Positions 27,162 through 40,900 of a stretch of 64,000 nucleotides of DNA are shown one piece after another. The stretch comes from Parietaria judaica (lineage: Eukaryota > Streptophyta > Magnoliopsida > Rosales > Urticaceae). The notes under the pieces were generated by a model. The model worked only from the letters and a program-made list of their open reading frames with translations. It did no database searches and was not told the origin of the DNA. The stretch lies in assembly GCA_954871525.1 (NCBI GenBank), contig OX940871.1:29362586-29426585 (forward strand), given 5' to 3'. Every line of letters begins with the position of its first letter. Position 1 is the stretch's first letter. Position numbers and translations under genes: made by a program.

Positions 27162-30081
27162 GTTGCATATTTTTGCATGAGAACTCTTGTTATATTCAAA
27201 TTCCAATGTATAAGCTTTAAAATCATTATTTTTTACATTGGTTCGAAATTTAAGGTTGTAAAAAATATAAAATAAAGAAATGCTATAGGAAATGCTATAG
27301 CATTTCCTATGGCATTTCTCGTCAACAATTTAATCCTTGCATATTTATGCATGAGAACTCTTGTTATATTCAAATTCCAATGTATAAGCTTTAAAATAAT
27401 TATTTTTCAATTAGTTCGAAATTTATGGTCGTAAAAAATGTAAAATAAAGAAATGCTACAGGAAATGCTATAGCATTTCCTATGGCATTTCTCGTCAACA
27501 ATTTAATCCTTGCATATTTTTGCATGAGAACTCTTGTTATATTCAAATTCCAATGTATAATCCCTAAAATCATTACTTTTTCAATTGGTTCGAAATTTTA
27601 GGTCGTAAACCATGTAAAATAAAGAAATGCTATATGAAATGCTATAGCATTTCCTATGGCATTTCTCGTCAACAATTTAACCTTGCATATTTTTGCATGA
27701 GAACTATTGTTGTATTAAAATTCCAATGTATAAGCCCTAAAATCATTATTTTTTCAATTGGTTCGACTTTTAGGTTGTAAACAATGTAAAATAAAGAAAT
27801 GCTATAAAAAATGCTATAGCATTTCCTACGGCATTTCTTGTCAACAATTTAATCCTTGCATGTTTTTGCATGAGAACTCTTGTTATATTCAAATTCCAAT
27901 GTATAAGCCCTAAAATCATTATTTTTTCAATTGGTTCGAAACTTAAGGTTGTAAAAAATGTCAAATAAAGAAATGCTATAGCATTTCCTATGGCATTTCT
28001 CGTCAACAATTTAATACTTGCATATTTTTGCATGAGAACTCTTGTTATATTCAAATTTCAATTTATAAGCCCTAAAATCATTATTTTTTCAATTGGTTCG
28101 AAATTTAAGGTTGAAAAAAAATGTAAAATAATGAAATTCTATAGGAAATTCTAAAACATTTCCTATGGCATTTCTTGTCAACAATTTAATCCTTGCATAT
28201 TTTTGCACGAGAACTCTTGTTATATTCAAATTCCAATGTATAAGCCCTAAAATCATTATTTTTTCAATTGGTTCGAAATTTAAGGTTGAAAAAATGTAAA
28301 ATAAAGAAATTCTATCGGAAATACTATAGCATTTCCTATGGCATTTCTCGTCAACAATTTAATCCTTGCATATTGTTGCATGAGAACTCTTGTTATATTC
28401 AAATTACAATGTGTAAGCCCTAAAATCATTATTTTTTTCAATTGGTTCGAAATTTAAGGTTGTAAAAAATGTAAAATAAAGAAATGCTATAGGAAATGCT
28501 ATAGCATTTCGTATGGCATTTCTCGTCAACAATTTAATCCTTGCATATTTTTGCATGAGAACTATTGTTATATTCAAATTCCAATGTATAAGCCCTAAAA
28601 TCATTATTTTTTCAATTGGTTCGACTTTTAGGTCGTAAACAATGTAAAAAAAAAAAGAAATGCTATAGGAAATGCTATAGCATTTCGTATGGCATTTCTC
28701 GTCAACAATTTAATCCTTGAATATTTTTGCATGAGAACTCTTGTTATATTCAAATTCCGATGTATAAGCTTTAAAATCATTTTTTTTTTCAATTGGTTCG
28801 AAATTTAAGGTTGTAAAAAATGTAAAATAAAGAAATGCTATAAAAAATGCTATAGCATTTCCTATGGCATTTCTTGTCAACAACTTAATCCTTGCATGTT
28901 TTTGCATGAGAACTCTTGTTATATTCAAATTCCAATGTATAAGCCCTAAAATCATTATTTTTTCAATTGGTTCGAAACTTAAGGTTGTAAAAAATGTCAA
29001 ATAAAGAAATGCTATAGCATTTCCTATGGCATTTCTCGTCAACAATTTAATACTTGCATATTTTTGCATGAGAACTCTTGTTATATTCAAATTTCAATTT
29101 ATAAGCCCTAAAATCAATATTTTTTCAATTGGTTCGAAATTTAAGGTTGAAAAAAAACGTAAAATAAAGAAATTCTATAGGAAATTCTAAAACATTTCCT
29201 ATGGCATTTCTTGTCAACAATTTAATCCTTGCATATTTTTGCACGAGAACTCTTGTTATATTCAAATTCCAATGTATAAGCCCTAAAATCATTATTTTTT
29301 CAATTGGTTCGAAATTTAAGGTTGAAAAAATGTAAAATAAAGAAATTCTATAGCATTTCCTATGGCATTTCTCGTCAACAATTTAATCATTGCATATTTT
29401 TGCATGAGAACTCTTGTTATATTCAAATTCCAATGAATAAGCCCTAAAATCTTTATTTTTTCAATTGGTTCGAAATTTAAGGTTGTAAAAAATGTAAAAT
29501 AAAGAAATGCTATAGGAAATGCTATAGCATTTCGTATGGCATTTCTCGTCAACAATTTAATCCTTTCATATTTTTGCATGAGAACTCTTGTTATATTCAA
29601 ATTCCAATGTATAACCCCTAAAATCATTATTTTTTCAATTGTTTCGACTTTTCGGTCGTAAACAATGTAAAATAAAGAAATGCTATAGGAAATGCTAGCA
29701 TTACCTATGGCATTTCTCGTCAACAATTTAATCCTTGCATATTTTTGCATGAGAACACTTGTTATACTCAAATTCCAATGTATAAGCCCTTAAATTATTA
29801 TTTTTTCAATTGGTTCGAAATTTAAGGTTGTAAAAAATGTAAAATAAAGAAATGCAATAGGAAATGCTATAGCATTTCCTATGGCATTTCTCGTCAACAA
29901 TTTAATCCTTGCATATTTTTGCATTAGAACTCTTGTTATATTCAAATTCCAATGTATAAGCCCTAAAATCATTATTTTTTCAATTGGTTCGAAATTTAAG
30001 GTTGTAAAAAATGTAAAATAAAGAAATGCCATAGGAAATGCTATAGCATTTCCTATGGCATTTCTCGTCAACAATTTAATC
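27162..30081 (+). repeat. 2.93-kb tandem duplication, copy 2
   Basis: This is the second copy of the preceding block. Around 29,343 it lacks exactly 12 bp relative to copy 1 near 26,411, reducing the doublet GAAATTCTATC/GGAAATTCTATAG to a single 12-mer; the offset therefore drops from 2,932 to 2,920 bp. After about 30,081 the sequence no longer follows copy 1. Confidence 0.87.
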
Positions 30082-32804
30082 GTTGCATGTTTTTGCATGA
30101 GAACTCTTGTTATATTCAAATTTCAATTTATAAGCCCTAAAATAATTATTTTTTCAATTGGTTCGAAATTTAAGGTTGTAAAAAATGTAAAATAAAGAAA
30201 TTCTATAGGAAATTCTATAGCATTTCCAATGGCATTTCTTGTCAACAATTTAATCCTTGAAAATTTTTGCATGAGAACTCTTGTTATATTCAAATTCCAA
30301 TGTATAAGCCCTAAAATCGTTATTTTTTCAATTGGTTCGAAATTTAAGGTTGTAAAAAATATAAAATAAAGAAATGCTATAGGAAATGCTATAGCATTTC
30401 CTATGGCATTTCTCGTGAACAATTTAATCCTTGCATATTTTTGCATGAGAACTCTTGTTATATTCAAATTCCAATGTATAAGCTTTAAAATCATTATTTT
30501 TTCAATTGGTTCGAAATTTAAGGTTGTAAAAAATATAAAATAAAGAAATGCTATAGGAAATGCTATAGCATTTCCTATGGCATTTCTCGTCAACAATTTA
30601 ATCCTTGCATATTTTTGCATGAGAACTCTTGTTATATTCAAATTCCAATGTATAAGCTTTAAAATCATTATTTTTTCAATTAGTTCGAAATTTAAGGTCG
30701 TAAAAAATGTAAAATAAAGAAATGCTACAAGAAATGCTATAGCATTTCCTATGGCATTTCTCGTCAACAATTTAATCCTTGCATATTTTTGCATGAGAAC
30801 TCTTGTTATATTCAAATTCCAATGTATAAGCCCTAAAATCATTATTTTTTCAATTGGTTCGAAATTTAAGGTTGTAAAAAATTTAAAATAAAAAAATGCT
30901 ATAGGAAATGCCAGCATTTCCTATGGCATTTCTCGTCAACAATTTAATCCTTGCATATTTTTGCATGAGAACACTTGTTATATTCAAATTCCAATTTATA
31001 AGCTTTAAAATCATTGTTTTTTCAATTGGTTCGAAATTTAAGGTTGTAAAAAATGTAAAATAAAGAAATGGTATAGGAAATGCTATAGCATTTCCTATGG
31101 CATTTCTCGTGAACAATTTAATCCTTACATATTTTTGCATGAGAACTCTTGTTATATTCAAATTCTAATGTATAAGCCCTAAAATAATTATTTTTTCAAT
31201 TGGTTCAAAATTTAAGGTTGTAAAAAATGTCAAATAAAGAAATGCTATAGGAAATGCTATAGCATTTCCTATGGCATTTCTCGTCAACAATTTAATCCTT
31301 GCATATTTTTGCATGAGAACTCTTGTTATATTCATATTCCAATGTATAAGCCCTAAAATATTATTTTTTCAATTGGTTCGAAATTTAAGGTTGTAAAAAA
31401 TGTAAATTAAAGAAATGCCATAGGAAATTCTATAGGAAATTCTAAAGCATTTCCTATGGCATTTCTTGTCAACAATTTAATCCTTGCATATTTTTGCATG
31501 AGAACTCTTGTTATATTCAAATTCCAATGTATAAGCCCTAAAATCATTATTTTTTCAATTGGTTCGAAATTTAAGGTTGTAAAAAATATAAAATAAAGAA
31601 ATGCTATAGGAAATGCTATAGCATTTCCTATGGCATTTCTTGTCAACAATTTAATCCTTGCATATTTTTGCATGAGAACTCTTGTTATATTCAAATTCTA
31701 ATGTATAAGCCCTAAAATCATTATTTTTTCAATTGGTTCAAAATTTAAGGTTGTAAAAAATATAAAATAAAGAAATGCTATAGGAAATGCTATTGCATTT
31801 CCTATGGCATTTCTCGTCAACAAATTTAATCCTTGCATATTTTTGCATGAGAACTCTTGTTATATTAAAATTCCAATGTATAAGCCCTAAAATCATTATT
31901 TTTTCAATTGGTTCAAAATTTAAGGTCGTAAACAATGTAAAATAAAGAAATGCTATAGGAATTCCTATGGCATTTCTCGTCAACAATTTAATCCTTGCAT
32001 ATTTTTGCATGAGAACTCTTGTTATATTCAAATTCCAATGTATAAGCTTTAAAATCAATTTTTTTTTTAAATTGGTTCGAAATTTAAGGTTGTAAAAAAT
32101 GTAAAATAAAGAAATGCTATAGGAAATGCTATAGCATTTCCAATGGCATTCTCGTCAATAATTTAATCCTTGCATATATTTGCATGAGAACTCTTGTTAT
32201 ATTCAAATTCCAATGTATAAGCCCTAAAAGCATTATTTTTTCAATTGGTTCAAAAATTAAGGTTGTAAAAAATGTCAAATAAAGAAATTCTATAGGAAAT
32301 GCTATAGCATTTCCAATGGCATTTCTAGTCAACAATTTAATCCTTGCATATTTTTGCATGAGAACTCTTGTTATATTCAAATTCCAATGTATAAGCCCTA
32401 AAATCATTATTTTTTCAATTGGTTCGAAATTTAAGGTTGTAAAAAATGTAAAATAAAGAAATGCAATAGGAACTATAGCATTTCCTATGGCATTCTCGTC
32501 AATAATTTAATCCTTGCATATATTTGCATGAGAACTCTTGTTATATTCAAATTCCAATGTATAAGCCCTAAAATCATTATTTTTTCAATTGGTTCGAAAT
32601 TTTAGGTCGTAAACAATGTAAAATAAAGAAATGCTATAGGAAATGCTAGCATTTCCTATGGCATTTCTCGTCAACAATTTAATCCTTACATATTTTTTCA
32701 TGAGAACTCTTGTTATATTCAAATTCCAATGTATAAGCTTTAAAATGATTATTTTTTCAATTGGTTTGAAAGTTAAGGTTGTAAAAAATGTAAAATAAAG
32801 AAAT
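27629..32804 (+). repeat. 5.17-kb segmental duplication, copy 1 (30 monomers)
   Basis: This segment of about 5,176 bp is repeated directly in tandem at 32,805-37,978. It begins inside the palindrome of a GCTATATGAAATGC monomer, and that same variant marks the junction at 32,805. It includes most of copy 2 of the 2.93-kb duplication, so the 5.17-kb event is the later one. It also carries the linked variants CATATATTTGCATG plus GGCATTCTCGTC near 32,150 and 32,495. Confidence 0.9.
31955..31968. repeat. Collapsed palindrome ATAGGAATTCCTAT (12-bp axial deletion)
   Basis: Relative to the canonical 26-bp core, 12 bases centred exactly on the symmetry axis are missing, so the remaining 14 bp are still a perfect palindrome. 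The same form is at 37,129-37,142, inherited through the 5.17-kb duplication. Confidence 0.85.
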
Positions 32805-35800
32805 GCTATATGAAATGCTATAGCATTTCCTATGGCATTTCTCGTCAACAATTTAACCTTGCATATTTTTGCATGAGAACTATTGTTGTATTAAAATTCC
32901 AATGTATAAGCCCTAAAATCATTATTTTTTCAATTGGTTCGACTTTTAGGTTGTAAACAATGTAAAATAAAGAAATGCTATAAAAAATGCTATAGCATTT
33001 CCTATGGCATTTCTTGTCAACAATTTAATCCTTGCATGTTTTTGCATGAGAACTCTTGTTATATTCAAATTCCAATGTATAAGCCCTAAAATCATTATTT
33101 TTTCAATTGGTTCGAAACTTAAGGTTGTAAAAAATGTCAAATAAAGAAATGCTATAGCATTTCCTATGGCATTTCTCGTCAACAATTTAATACTTGCATA
33201 TTTTTGCATGAGAACTCTTGTTATATTCAAATTTCAATTTATAAGCCCTAAAATCATTATTTTTTCAATTGGTTCGAAATTTAAGGTTGAAAAAAAATGT
33301 AAAATAATGAAATTCTATAGGAAATTCTAAAACATTTCCTATGGCATTTCTTGTCAACAATTTAATCCTTGCATATTTTTGCACGAGAACTCTTGTTATA
33401 TTCAAATTCCAATGTATAAGCCCTAAAATCATTATTTTTTCAATTGGTTCGAAATTTAAGGTTGAAAAAATGTAAAATAAAGAAATTCTATCGGAAATAC
33501 TATAGCATTTCCTATGGCATTTCTCGTCAACAATTTAATCCTTGCATATTGTTGCATGAGAACTCTTGTTATATTCAAATTACAATGTGTAAGCCCTAAA
33601 ATCATTATTTTTTTCAATTGGTTCGAAATTTAAGGTTGTAAAAAATGTAAAATAAAGAAATGCTATAGGAAATGCTATAGCATTTCGTATGGCATTTCTC
33701 GTCAACAATTTAATCCTTGCATATTTTTGCATGAGAACTATTGTTATATTCAAATTCCAATGTATAAGCCCTAAAATCATTATTTTTTCAATTGGTTCGA
33801 CTTTTAGGTCGTAAACAATGTAAAAAAAAAGAAATGCTATAGGAAATGCTATAGCATTTCCTATGGCATTTCTCGTCAACAATTTAATCCTTGAATATTT
33901 TTGCATGAGAACTCTTGTTATATTCAAATTCCGATGTATAAGCTTTAAAATCATTTTTTTTTTCAATTGGTTCGAAATTTAAGGTTGTAAAAAATGTAAA
34001 ATAAAGAAATGCTATAAAAAATGCTATAGCATTTCCTATGGCATTTCTTGTCAACAACTTAATCCTTGCATGTTTTTGCATGAGAACTCTTGTTATATTC
34101 AAATTCCAATGTATAAGCCCTAAAATCATTATTTTTTCAATTGGTTCGAAACTTAAGGTTGTAAAAAATGTCAAATAAAGAAATGCTATAGCATTTCCTA
34201 TGGCATTTCTCGTCAACAATTTAATACTTGCATATTTTTGCATGAGAACTCTTGTTATATTCAAATTTCAATTTATAAGCCCTAAAATCAATATTTTTTC
34301 AATTGGTTCGAAATTTAAGGTTGAAAAAAAACGTAAAATAAAGAAATTCTATAGGAAATTCTAAAACATTTCCTATGGCATTTCTTGTCAACAATTTAAT
34401 CCTTGCATATTTTTGCACGAGAACTCTTGTTATATTCAAATTCCAATGTATAAGCCCTAAAATCATTATTTTTTCAATTGGTTCGAAATTTAAGGTTGAA
34501 AAAATGTAAAATAAAGAAATTCTATAGCATTTCCTATGGCATTTCTCGTCAACAATTTAATCATTGCATATTTTTGCATGAGAACTCTTGTTATATTCAA
34601 ATTCCAATGAATAAGCCCTAAAATCTTTATTTTTTCAATTGGTTCGAAATTTAAGGTTGTAAAAAATGTAAAATAAAGAAATGCTATAGGAAATGCTATA
34701 GCATTTCGTATGGCATTTCTCGTCAACAATTTAATCCTTTCATATTTTTGCATGAGAACTCTTGTTATATTCAAATTCCAATGTATAACCCCTAAAATCA
34801 TTATTTTTTCAATTGTTTCGACTTTTCGGTCGTAAACAATGTAAAATAAAGAAATGCTATAGGAAATGCTAGCATTACCTATGGCATTTCTCGTCAACAA
34901 TTTAATCCTTGCATATTTTTGCATGAGAACACTTGTTATACTCAAATTCCAATGTATAAGCCCTTAAATTATTATTTTTTCAATTGGTTCGAAATTTAAG
35001 GTTGTAAAAAATGTAAAATAAAGAAATGCAATAGGAAATGCTATAGCATTTCCTATGGCATTTCTCGTCAACAATTTAATCCTTGCATATTTTTGCATTA
35101 GAACTCTTGTTATATTCAAATTCCAATGTATAAGCCCTAAAATCATTATTTTTTCAATTGGTTCGAAATTTAAGGTTGTAAAAAATGTAAAATAAAGAAA
35201 TGCCATAGGAAATGCTATAGCATTTCCTATGGCATTTCTCGTCAACAATTTAATCGTTGCATGTTTTTGCATGAGAACTCTTGTTATATTCAAATTTCAA
35301 TTTATAAGCCCTAAAATAATTATTTTTTCAATTGGTTCGAAATTTAAGGTTGTAAAAAATGTAAAATAAAGAAATTCTATAGGAAATTCTATAGCATTTC
35401 CTATGGCATTTCTTGTCAACAATTTAATCCTTGAAAATTTTTGCATGAGAACTCTTGTTATATTCAAATTCCAATGTATAAGCCCTAAAATCGTTATTTT
35501 TTCAATTGGTTCGAAATTTAAGGTTGTAAAAAATATAAAATAAAGAAATGCTATAGGAAATGCTATAGCATTTCCTATGGCATTTCTCGTGAACAATTTA
35601 ATCCTTGCATATTTTTGCATGAGAACTCTTGTTATATTCAAATTCCAATGTATAAGCTTTAAAATCATTATTTTTTCAATTGGTTCGAAATTTAAGGTTG
35701 TAAAAAATATAAAATAAAGAAATGCTATAGGAAATGCTATAGCATTTCCTATGGCATTTCTCGTCAACAATTTAATCCTTGGATATTTTTGCATGAGAAC

Positions 35801-37978
35801 TCTTGTTATATTCAAATTCCAATGTATAAGCTTTAAAATCATTATTTTTTCAATTAGTTCGAAATTTAAGGTCGTAAAAAATGTAAAATAAAGAAATGCT
35901 ACAGGAAATGCTATAGCATTTCCTATGGCATTTCTCGTCAACAATTTAATCCTTGCATATTTTTGCATGAGAACTCTTGTTATATTCAAATTCCAATGTA
36001 TAAGCCCTAAAATCATTATTTTTTCAATTGGTTCGAAATTTAAGGTTGTAAAAAATTTAAAATAAAAAAATGCTATAGGAAATGCCAGCATTTCCTATGG
36101 CATTTCTCGTCAACAATTTAATCCTTGCATATTTTTGCATGAGAACACTTGTTATATTCAAATTCCAATTTATAAGCTTTAAAATCATTGTTTTTTCAAT
36201 TGGTTCGAAATTTAAGGTTGTAAAAAATGTAAAATAAAGAAATGGTATAGGAAATGCTATAGCATTTCCTATGGCATTTCTCGTGAACAATTTAATCCTT
36301 ACATATTTTTGCATGAGAACTCTTGTTATATTCAAATTCTAATGTATAAGCCCTAAAATAATTATTTTTTCAATTGGTTCAAAATTTAAGGTTGTAAAAA
36401 ATGTCAAATAAAGAAATGCTATAGGAAATGCTATAGCATTTCCTATGGCATTTCTCGTCAACAATTTAATCCTTGCATATTTTTGCATGAGAACTCTTGT
36501 TATATTCATATTCCAATGTATAAGCCCTAAAATATTATTTTTTCAATTGGTTCGAAATTTAAGGTTGTAAAAAATGTAAATTAAAGAAATGCCATAGGAA
36601 ATTCTATAGGAAATTCTAAAGCATTTCCTATGGCATTTCTTGTCAACAATTTAATCCTTGCATATTTTTGCATGAGAACTCTTGTTATATTCAAATTCCA
36701 ATGTATAAGCCCTAAAATCATTATTTATTCAATTGGTTCGAAATTTAAGGTTGTAAAAAATATAAAATAAAGAAATGCTATAGGAAATGCTATAGCATTT
36801 CCTATGGCATTTCTTGTCAACAATTTAATCCTTGCATATTTTTGCATGAGAACTCTTGTTATATTCAAATTCTAATGTATAAGCCCTAAAATCATTATTT
36901 TTTCAATTGGTTCAAAATTTAAGGTTGTAAAAAATATAAAATAAAGAAATGCTATAGGAAATGCTATTGCATTTCCTATGGCATTTCTCGTCAACAAATT
37001 TAATCCTTGCATATTTTTGCATGAGAACTCTTGTTATATTAAAATTCCAATGTATAAGCCCTAAAATCATTATTTTTTCAATTGGTTCAAAATTTAAGGT
37101 CGTAAACAATGTAAAATAAAGAAATGCTATAGGAATTCCTATGGCATTTCTCGTCAACAATTTAATCCTTGCATATTTTTGCATGAGAACTCTTGTTATA
37201 TTCAAATTCCAATGTATAAGCTTTAAAATCAATTTTTTTTTTAAATTGGTTCGAAATTTAAGGTTGTAAAAAATGTAAAATAAAGAAATGCTATAGGAAA
37301 TGCTATAGCATTTCCAATGGCATTCTCGTCAATAATTTAATCCTTGCATATATTTGCATGAGAACTCTTGTTATATTCAAATTCCAATGTATAAGCCCTA
37401 AAAGCATTATTTTTTCAATTGGTTCAAAAATTAAGGTTGTAAAAAATGTCAAATAAAGAAATTCTATAGGAAATGCTATAGCATTTCCAATGGCATTTCT
37501 AGTCAACAATTTAATCCTTGCATATTTTTGCATGAGAACTCTTGTTATATTCAAATTCCAATGTATAAGCCCTAAAATCATTATTTTTTCAATTGGTTCG
37601 AAATTTAAGGTTGTAAAAAATGTAAAATAAAGAAATGCAATAGGAACTATAGCATTTCCTATGGCATTCTCGTCAATAATTTAATCCTTGCATATATTTG
37701 CATGAGAACTCTTGTTATATTCAAATTCCAATGTATAAGCCCTAAAATCATTATTTTTTCAATTGGTTCGAAATTTTAGGTCGTAAACAATGTAAAATAA
37801 AGAAATGCTATAGGAAATGCTAGCATTTCCTATGGCATTTCTCGTCAACAATTTAATCCTTACATATTTTTTCATGAGAACTCTTGTTATATTCAAATTC
37901 CAATGTATAAGCTTTAAAATGATTATTTTTTCAATTGGTTTGAAAGTTAAGGTTGTAAAAAATGTAAAATAAAGAAAT
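32805..37978 (+). repeat. 5.17-kb segmental duplication, copy 2
   Basis: The second copy is 5,174 bp and collinear with copy 1 over its whole length. Only a few substitutions were noticed by eye, such as the T/A pair at 35,403 versus 30,229, GGATAT near 35,780 versus GCATAT, and TTATTTATTC near 36,722. This makes it one of the youngest duplications in the window. The right end falls in a palindrome that is then rearranged (GCTATATATTGCATTC near 37,990). Confidence 0.9.
35447..35620 (+). repeat. Representative canonical 174-bp monomer
   Basis: This copy serves as a reference unit. It runs from one GAGAACTCTTG to the next and is exactly 174 bp. A canonical monomer counted by hand has 48 G or C bases. 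Features inside the unit are a T-tract followed by CAATTGGTTCGAAATTT, an A-rich stretch around AAAAAATGTAAAATAAAG on this strand, the 42-bp near-palindrome, and the direct motif TTGCATATTTTTGCAT. No match to the mammalian CENP-B box core (TTCG....A..CGGG) is visible. The length is close to one nucleosome plus linker, as in many centromeric satellites. Confidence 0.9.
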
Positions 37979-40900
37979 GCTATAGGAAATGCTATATATT
38001 GCATTCTCGTCAACAATTTAATCCTTGCATATATTTGCATGAGAACTCTTGTTATATTCAAATTCCAATGTATAAGCCCTAAAATCATTATTTTTTCAAT
38101 TGGTTCGAAATTTAAGGTCGTAAACAATGTAAAATAAAGAAATGCTATAGGAAATGCTAGCATTTCCTATGGCATTTCTCGTCAACAATTTAATCCTTGC
38201 ATATTTTTGCATGAGAACTCTTGTTATATTCAAATTCCAATGTATAATCTTTAAACTCATTATTTTTTCAATTAGTTCGAAATTTAAGGTTGTAAAAAAT
38301 GTCAAATAAAGAAATGCTATAGGAAATGCTATAGCATTTCCTATGGCATTTCTCGTCAACAATTTAATCCTTACATATTTTTTCATGAGAACTCTTGTTA
38401 TATTCAAATTCCAATGTATAAGCTTTAAAATCATTATTATTTCAATTTTTTCGAAATTTAAGGTTGTAAAAAATGTCAAATAAAGAAATGCTATAGGAAA
38501 TGCTATAGCATTTCCTATGGTATTTCTCGTCAACAATTAAATTCTTGCATATTTTTGCATGAGAACTCTTATTATATTCAAATTCCAATGTATAAGCTTT
38601 AAAATCATTATTTTTAAATTGGTTCGAAATTTAAGGTTGTAAAAATGTAAAATAAAGAAATGCTATAGGTAATGCTATAGCATTTCCTATGGCATTTCTC
38701 GTCAACAATTTAATCCTTGCATATTTTTGCATGATAACTCTTTTTATATTCAAATTCCAATGTATAAGTCCTAAAATCATTATTTTTTAAATTGGTTCGA
38801 AATTTAAGGTTGTAAAAAATGTAAAATAAAGAAATGCTATAGGAAATGCTATAGCATTTCCTATGGCATTTCTCGTCAACAATTTAATCCTTGCATATTT
38901 TTGCATGAGAACTCTTGTTATATTCAATTTCCAATGTATAAGCCCTAAAATATTATTTTTTCAATTGGTTCGAAATTTTAGGTCGTAAACAATGTAAAAT
39001 AAAGAAATGCTATAGGAAATGCTAGCATTTCCTATGGTATTTCTCGTCAACAATTTAATCCTTGCATATTTTTGCATGAGAACTCTTGTTATATTCAAAT
39101 TCCAATGTATAAGCTTTAAAATCATTATTTTTTAAATTGGTTCGAAATTTAAGGTTGTAAAAAATGTAAAATAAAGAAATGCTATAGGAAATGCTATAGC
39201 ATCTCCTATGGCATTCTCGTCAACAATTTAATCCTTGCATATATTTGCATGAGAACTCTTGTTATATTCAAATTCCAATGTATAAGCCCTAAAATCATTA
39301 TTTTTTCAATTGGTTCAAAATTTAAGGTTGAAAAAAATGTCAAATAAAGAAATGCTATAGGAAATGCTATAGCATTTCCTATGGCATTTCTCCTCAACAA
39401 TTAAATCCTTGCATATTTTTGCATGAGAACTCTTGTTATATTCAAATTCCAATGTATAAGCTTTAAAATCATTATTTTTAAATTGGTTCGAAATTTAAGG
39501 TTGTAAAAAATGTAAAATAAAGAAATGCTTTAGGAAATGCTATAGCATTTCCTATGGCATTCTCGTCAACAATTTAATCCTTGCATATATTTGCATGAGA
39601 ACTCTTGTTATATTCAAATTCCAATGTATAAGCCCTAAAATCATTATTTTTTCAATTGGTTCGAAATTTAAGGTTGTAAAAAATGTCAAATAAAGAAATG
39701 CTATAGGAAATGCTATAAATTTCCAATGGCATTTCTCGTCAACAATTTAATCCTTGCATATTTTTGCATGAGAACTCTTGTTATATTTAAATTACAATGT
39801 ATAAGCCCTAAAATGATTATTTTTTCAATTGGTTCGAAATTTAAGGTTGTAAAAAATGTCAAATAAAGAAATGCAATAGGAAATGCTAGCATTTCCTATG
39901 GCATTTCTCGTCAACAATTTAATCCTTGCATATTTTGGCATGAGAACTCTTGTTATATTCAAATTTCAATGTATAAGCCATAAAATCATTATTTTTTCAA
40001 TTGGTTTGAATTTTTGGTCGTAAACAATGTAAAATAAAGAAATGCTATAGGAAATGCTATAGCATTTCCTATGGCATTTCTCGTCAACAATTTAATCCTT
40101 GCATATTTTTGCATGAGAACGCTTGTAATATTAAAATTCCAATGTATAATCCCTAAAATCCTTATTTTTTCAATTGGTTCAAAATTTAAGGTTGTAAAAA
40201 ATGTAAAATAAAGAAATGCTATAAGAAATGCTGTAGCATTTCATATGGCATTTCTCGTCAACAATTTAATCCTTGCATATTTTTGCATGAGAACTCTTGT
40301 TATATTAAAATTCCAATGTATAAGCCCTAAAATAATTATTTTTTCAATTGGTTTGAAATTTAAAGTTGTAAAAAATGTAAAATAAAGAAATTCTATAACA
40401 TTTCCTATGGCATTTCTCGTCAACAATTTAATCCTGGCATATTTTTGCATGAGAAGGCTTGTAATACTCAAATTCCAATGTATAAGCCCTAAAATTATTA
40501 TTTTTTCAATTGGTTAAAAATTTAAGGTTGTAAAAATATTAAAATAAAGAAATGCTATAGGAAATGCTATAGCATTTCCTATGGCATTTCTCGTCAACTA
40601 TTTAATCCTTACATATTTTTGCATGAGAACTGTTGTTATATTCATATTCCAATGTATAAGCCCTAAAATCATTATTTTTTCAATTGGTTCGAAATTTAAG
40701 GCTGTAAAAAATGTCAAATAAAGAAATGATATAGGAAATGCTATAGCATTTCGTATGGCATTTCTCGACAATAATTTAATCCTTGCATATTTTTGCATGA
40801 GAACTCTTGTTATATTCAAATTCCAATGTATAATTCCTAATATCATTATTTTTTCAATTGGTTCAAAATTTAAGGTTGTAAAAAATGTCAAATAAAGAAA

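Noticed and set aside
35447..35620. RNA polymerase III B-box-like motif GGTTCGAAATT in each monomer
   Set aside because: It matches the first part (GGTTCGA) of the consensus but lacks the closing CC. I see no A-box at a suitable distance and no tRNA-like fold.
35447..35620. AATAAA in the GTAAAATAAAG motif as a polyadenylation signal
   Set aside because: It occurs in most monomers as part of AT-rich satellite sequence, and there is no gene for it to serve.
35447..35620. CENP-B box
   Set aside because: No monomer shows the needed CGGG-type core; the only CG-containing motifs are TTCGAA and CTCGTC.
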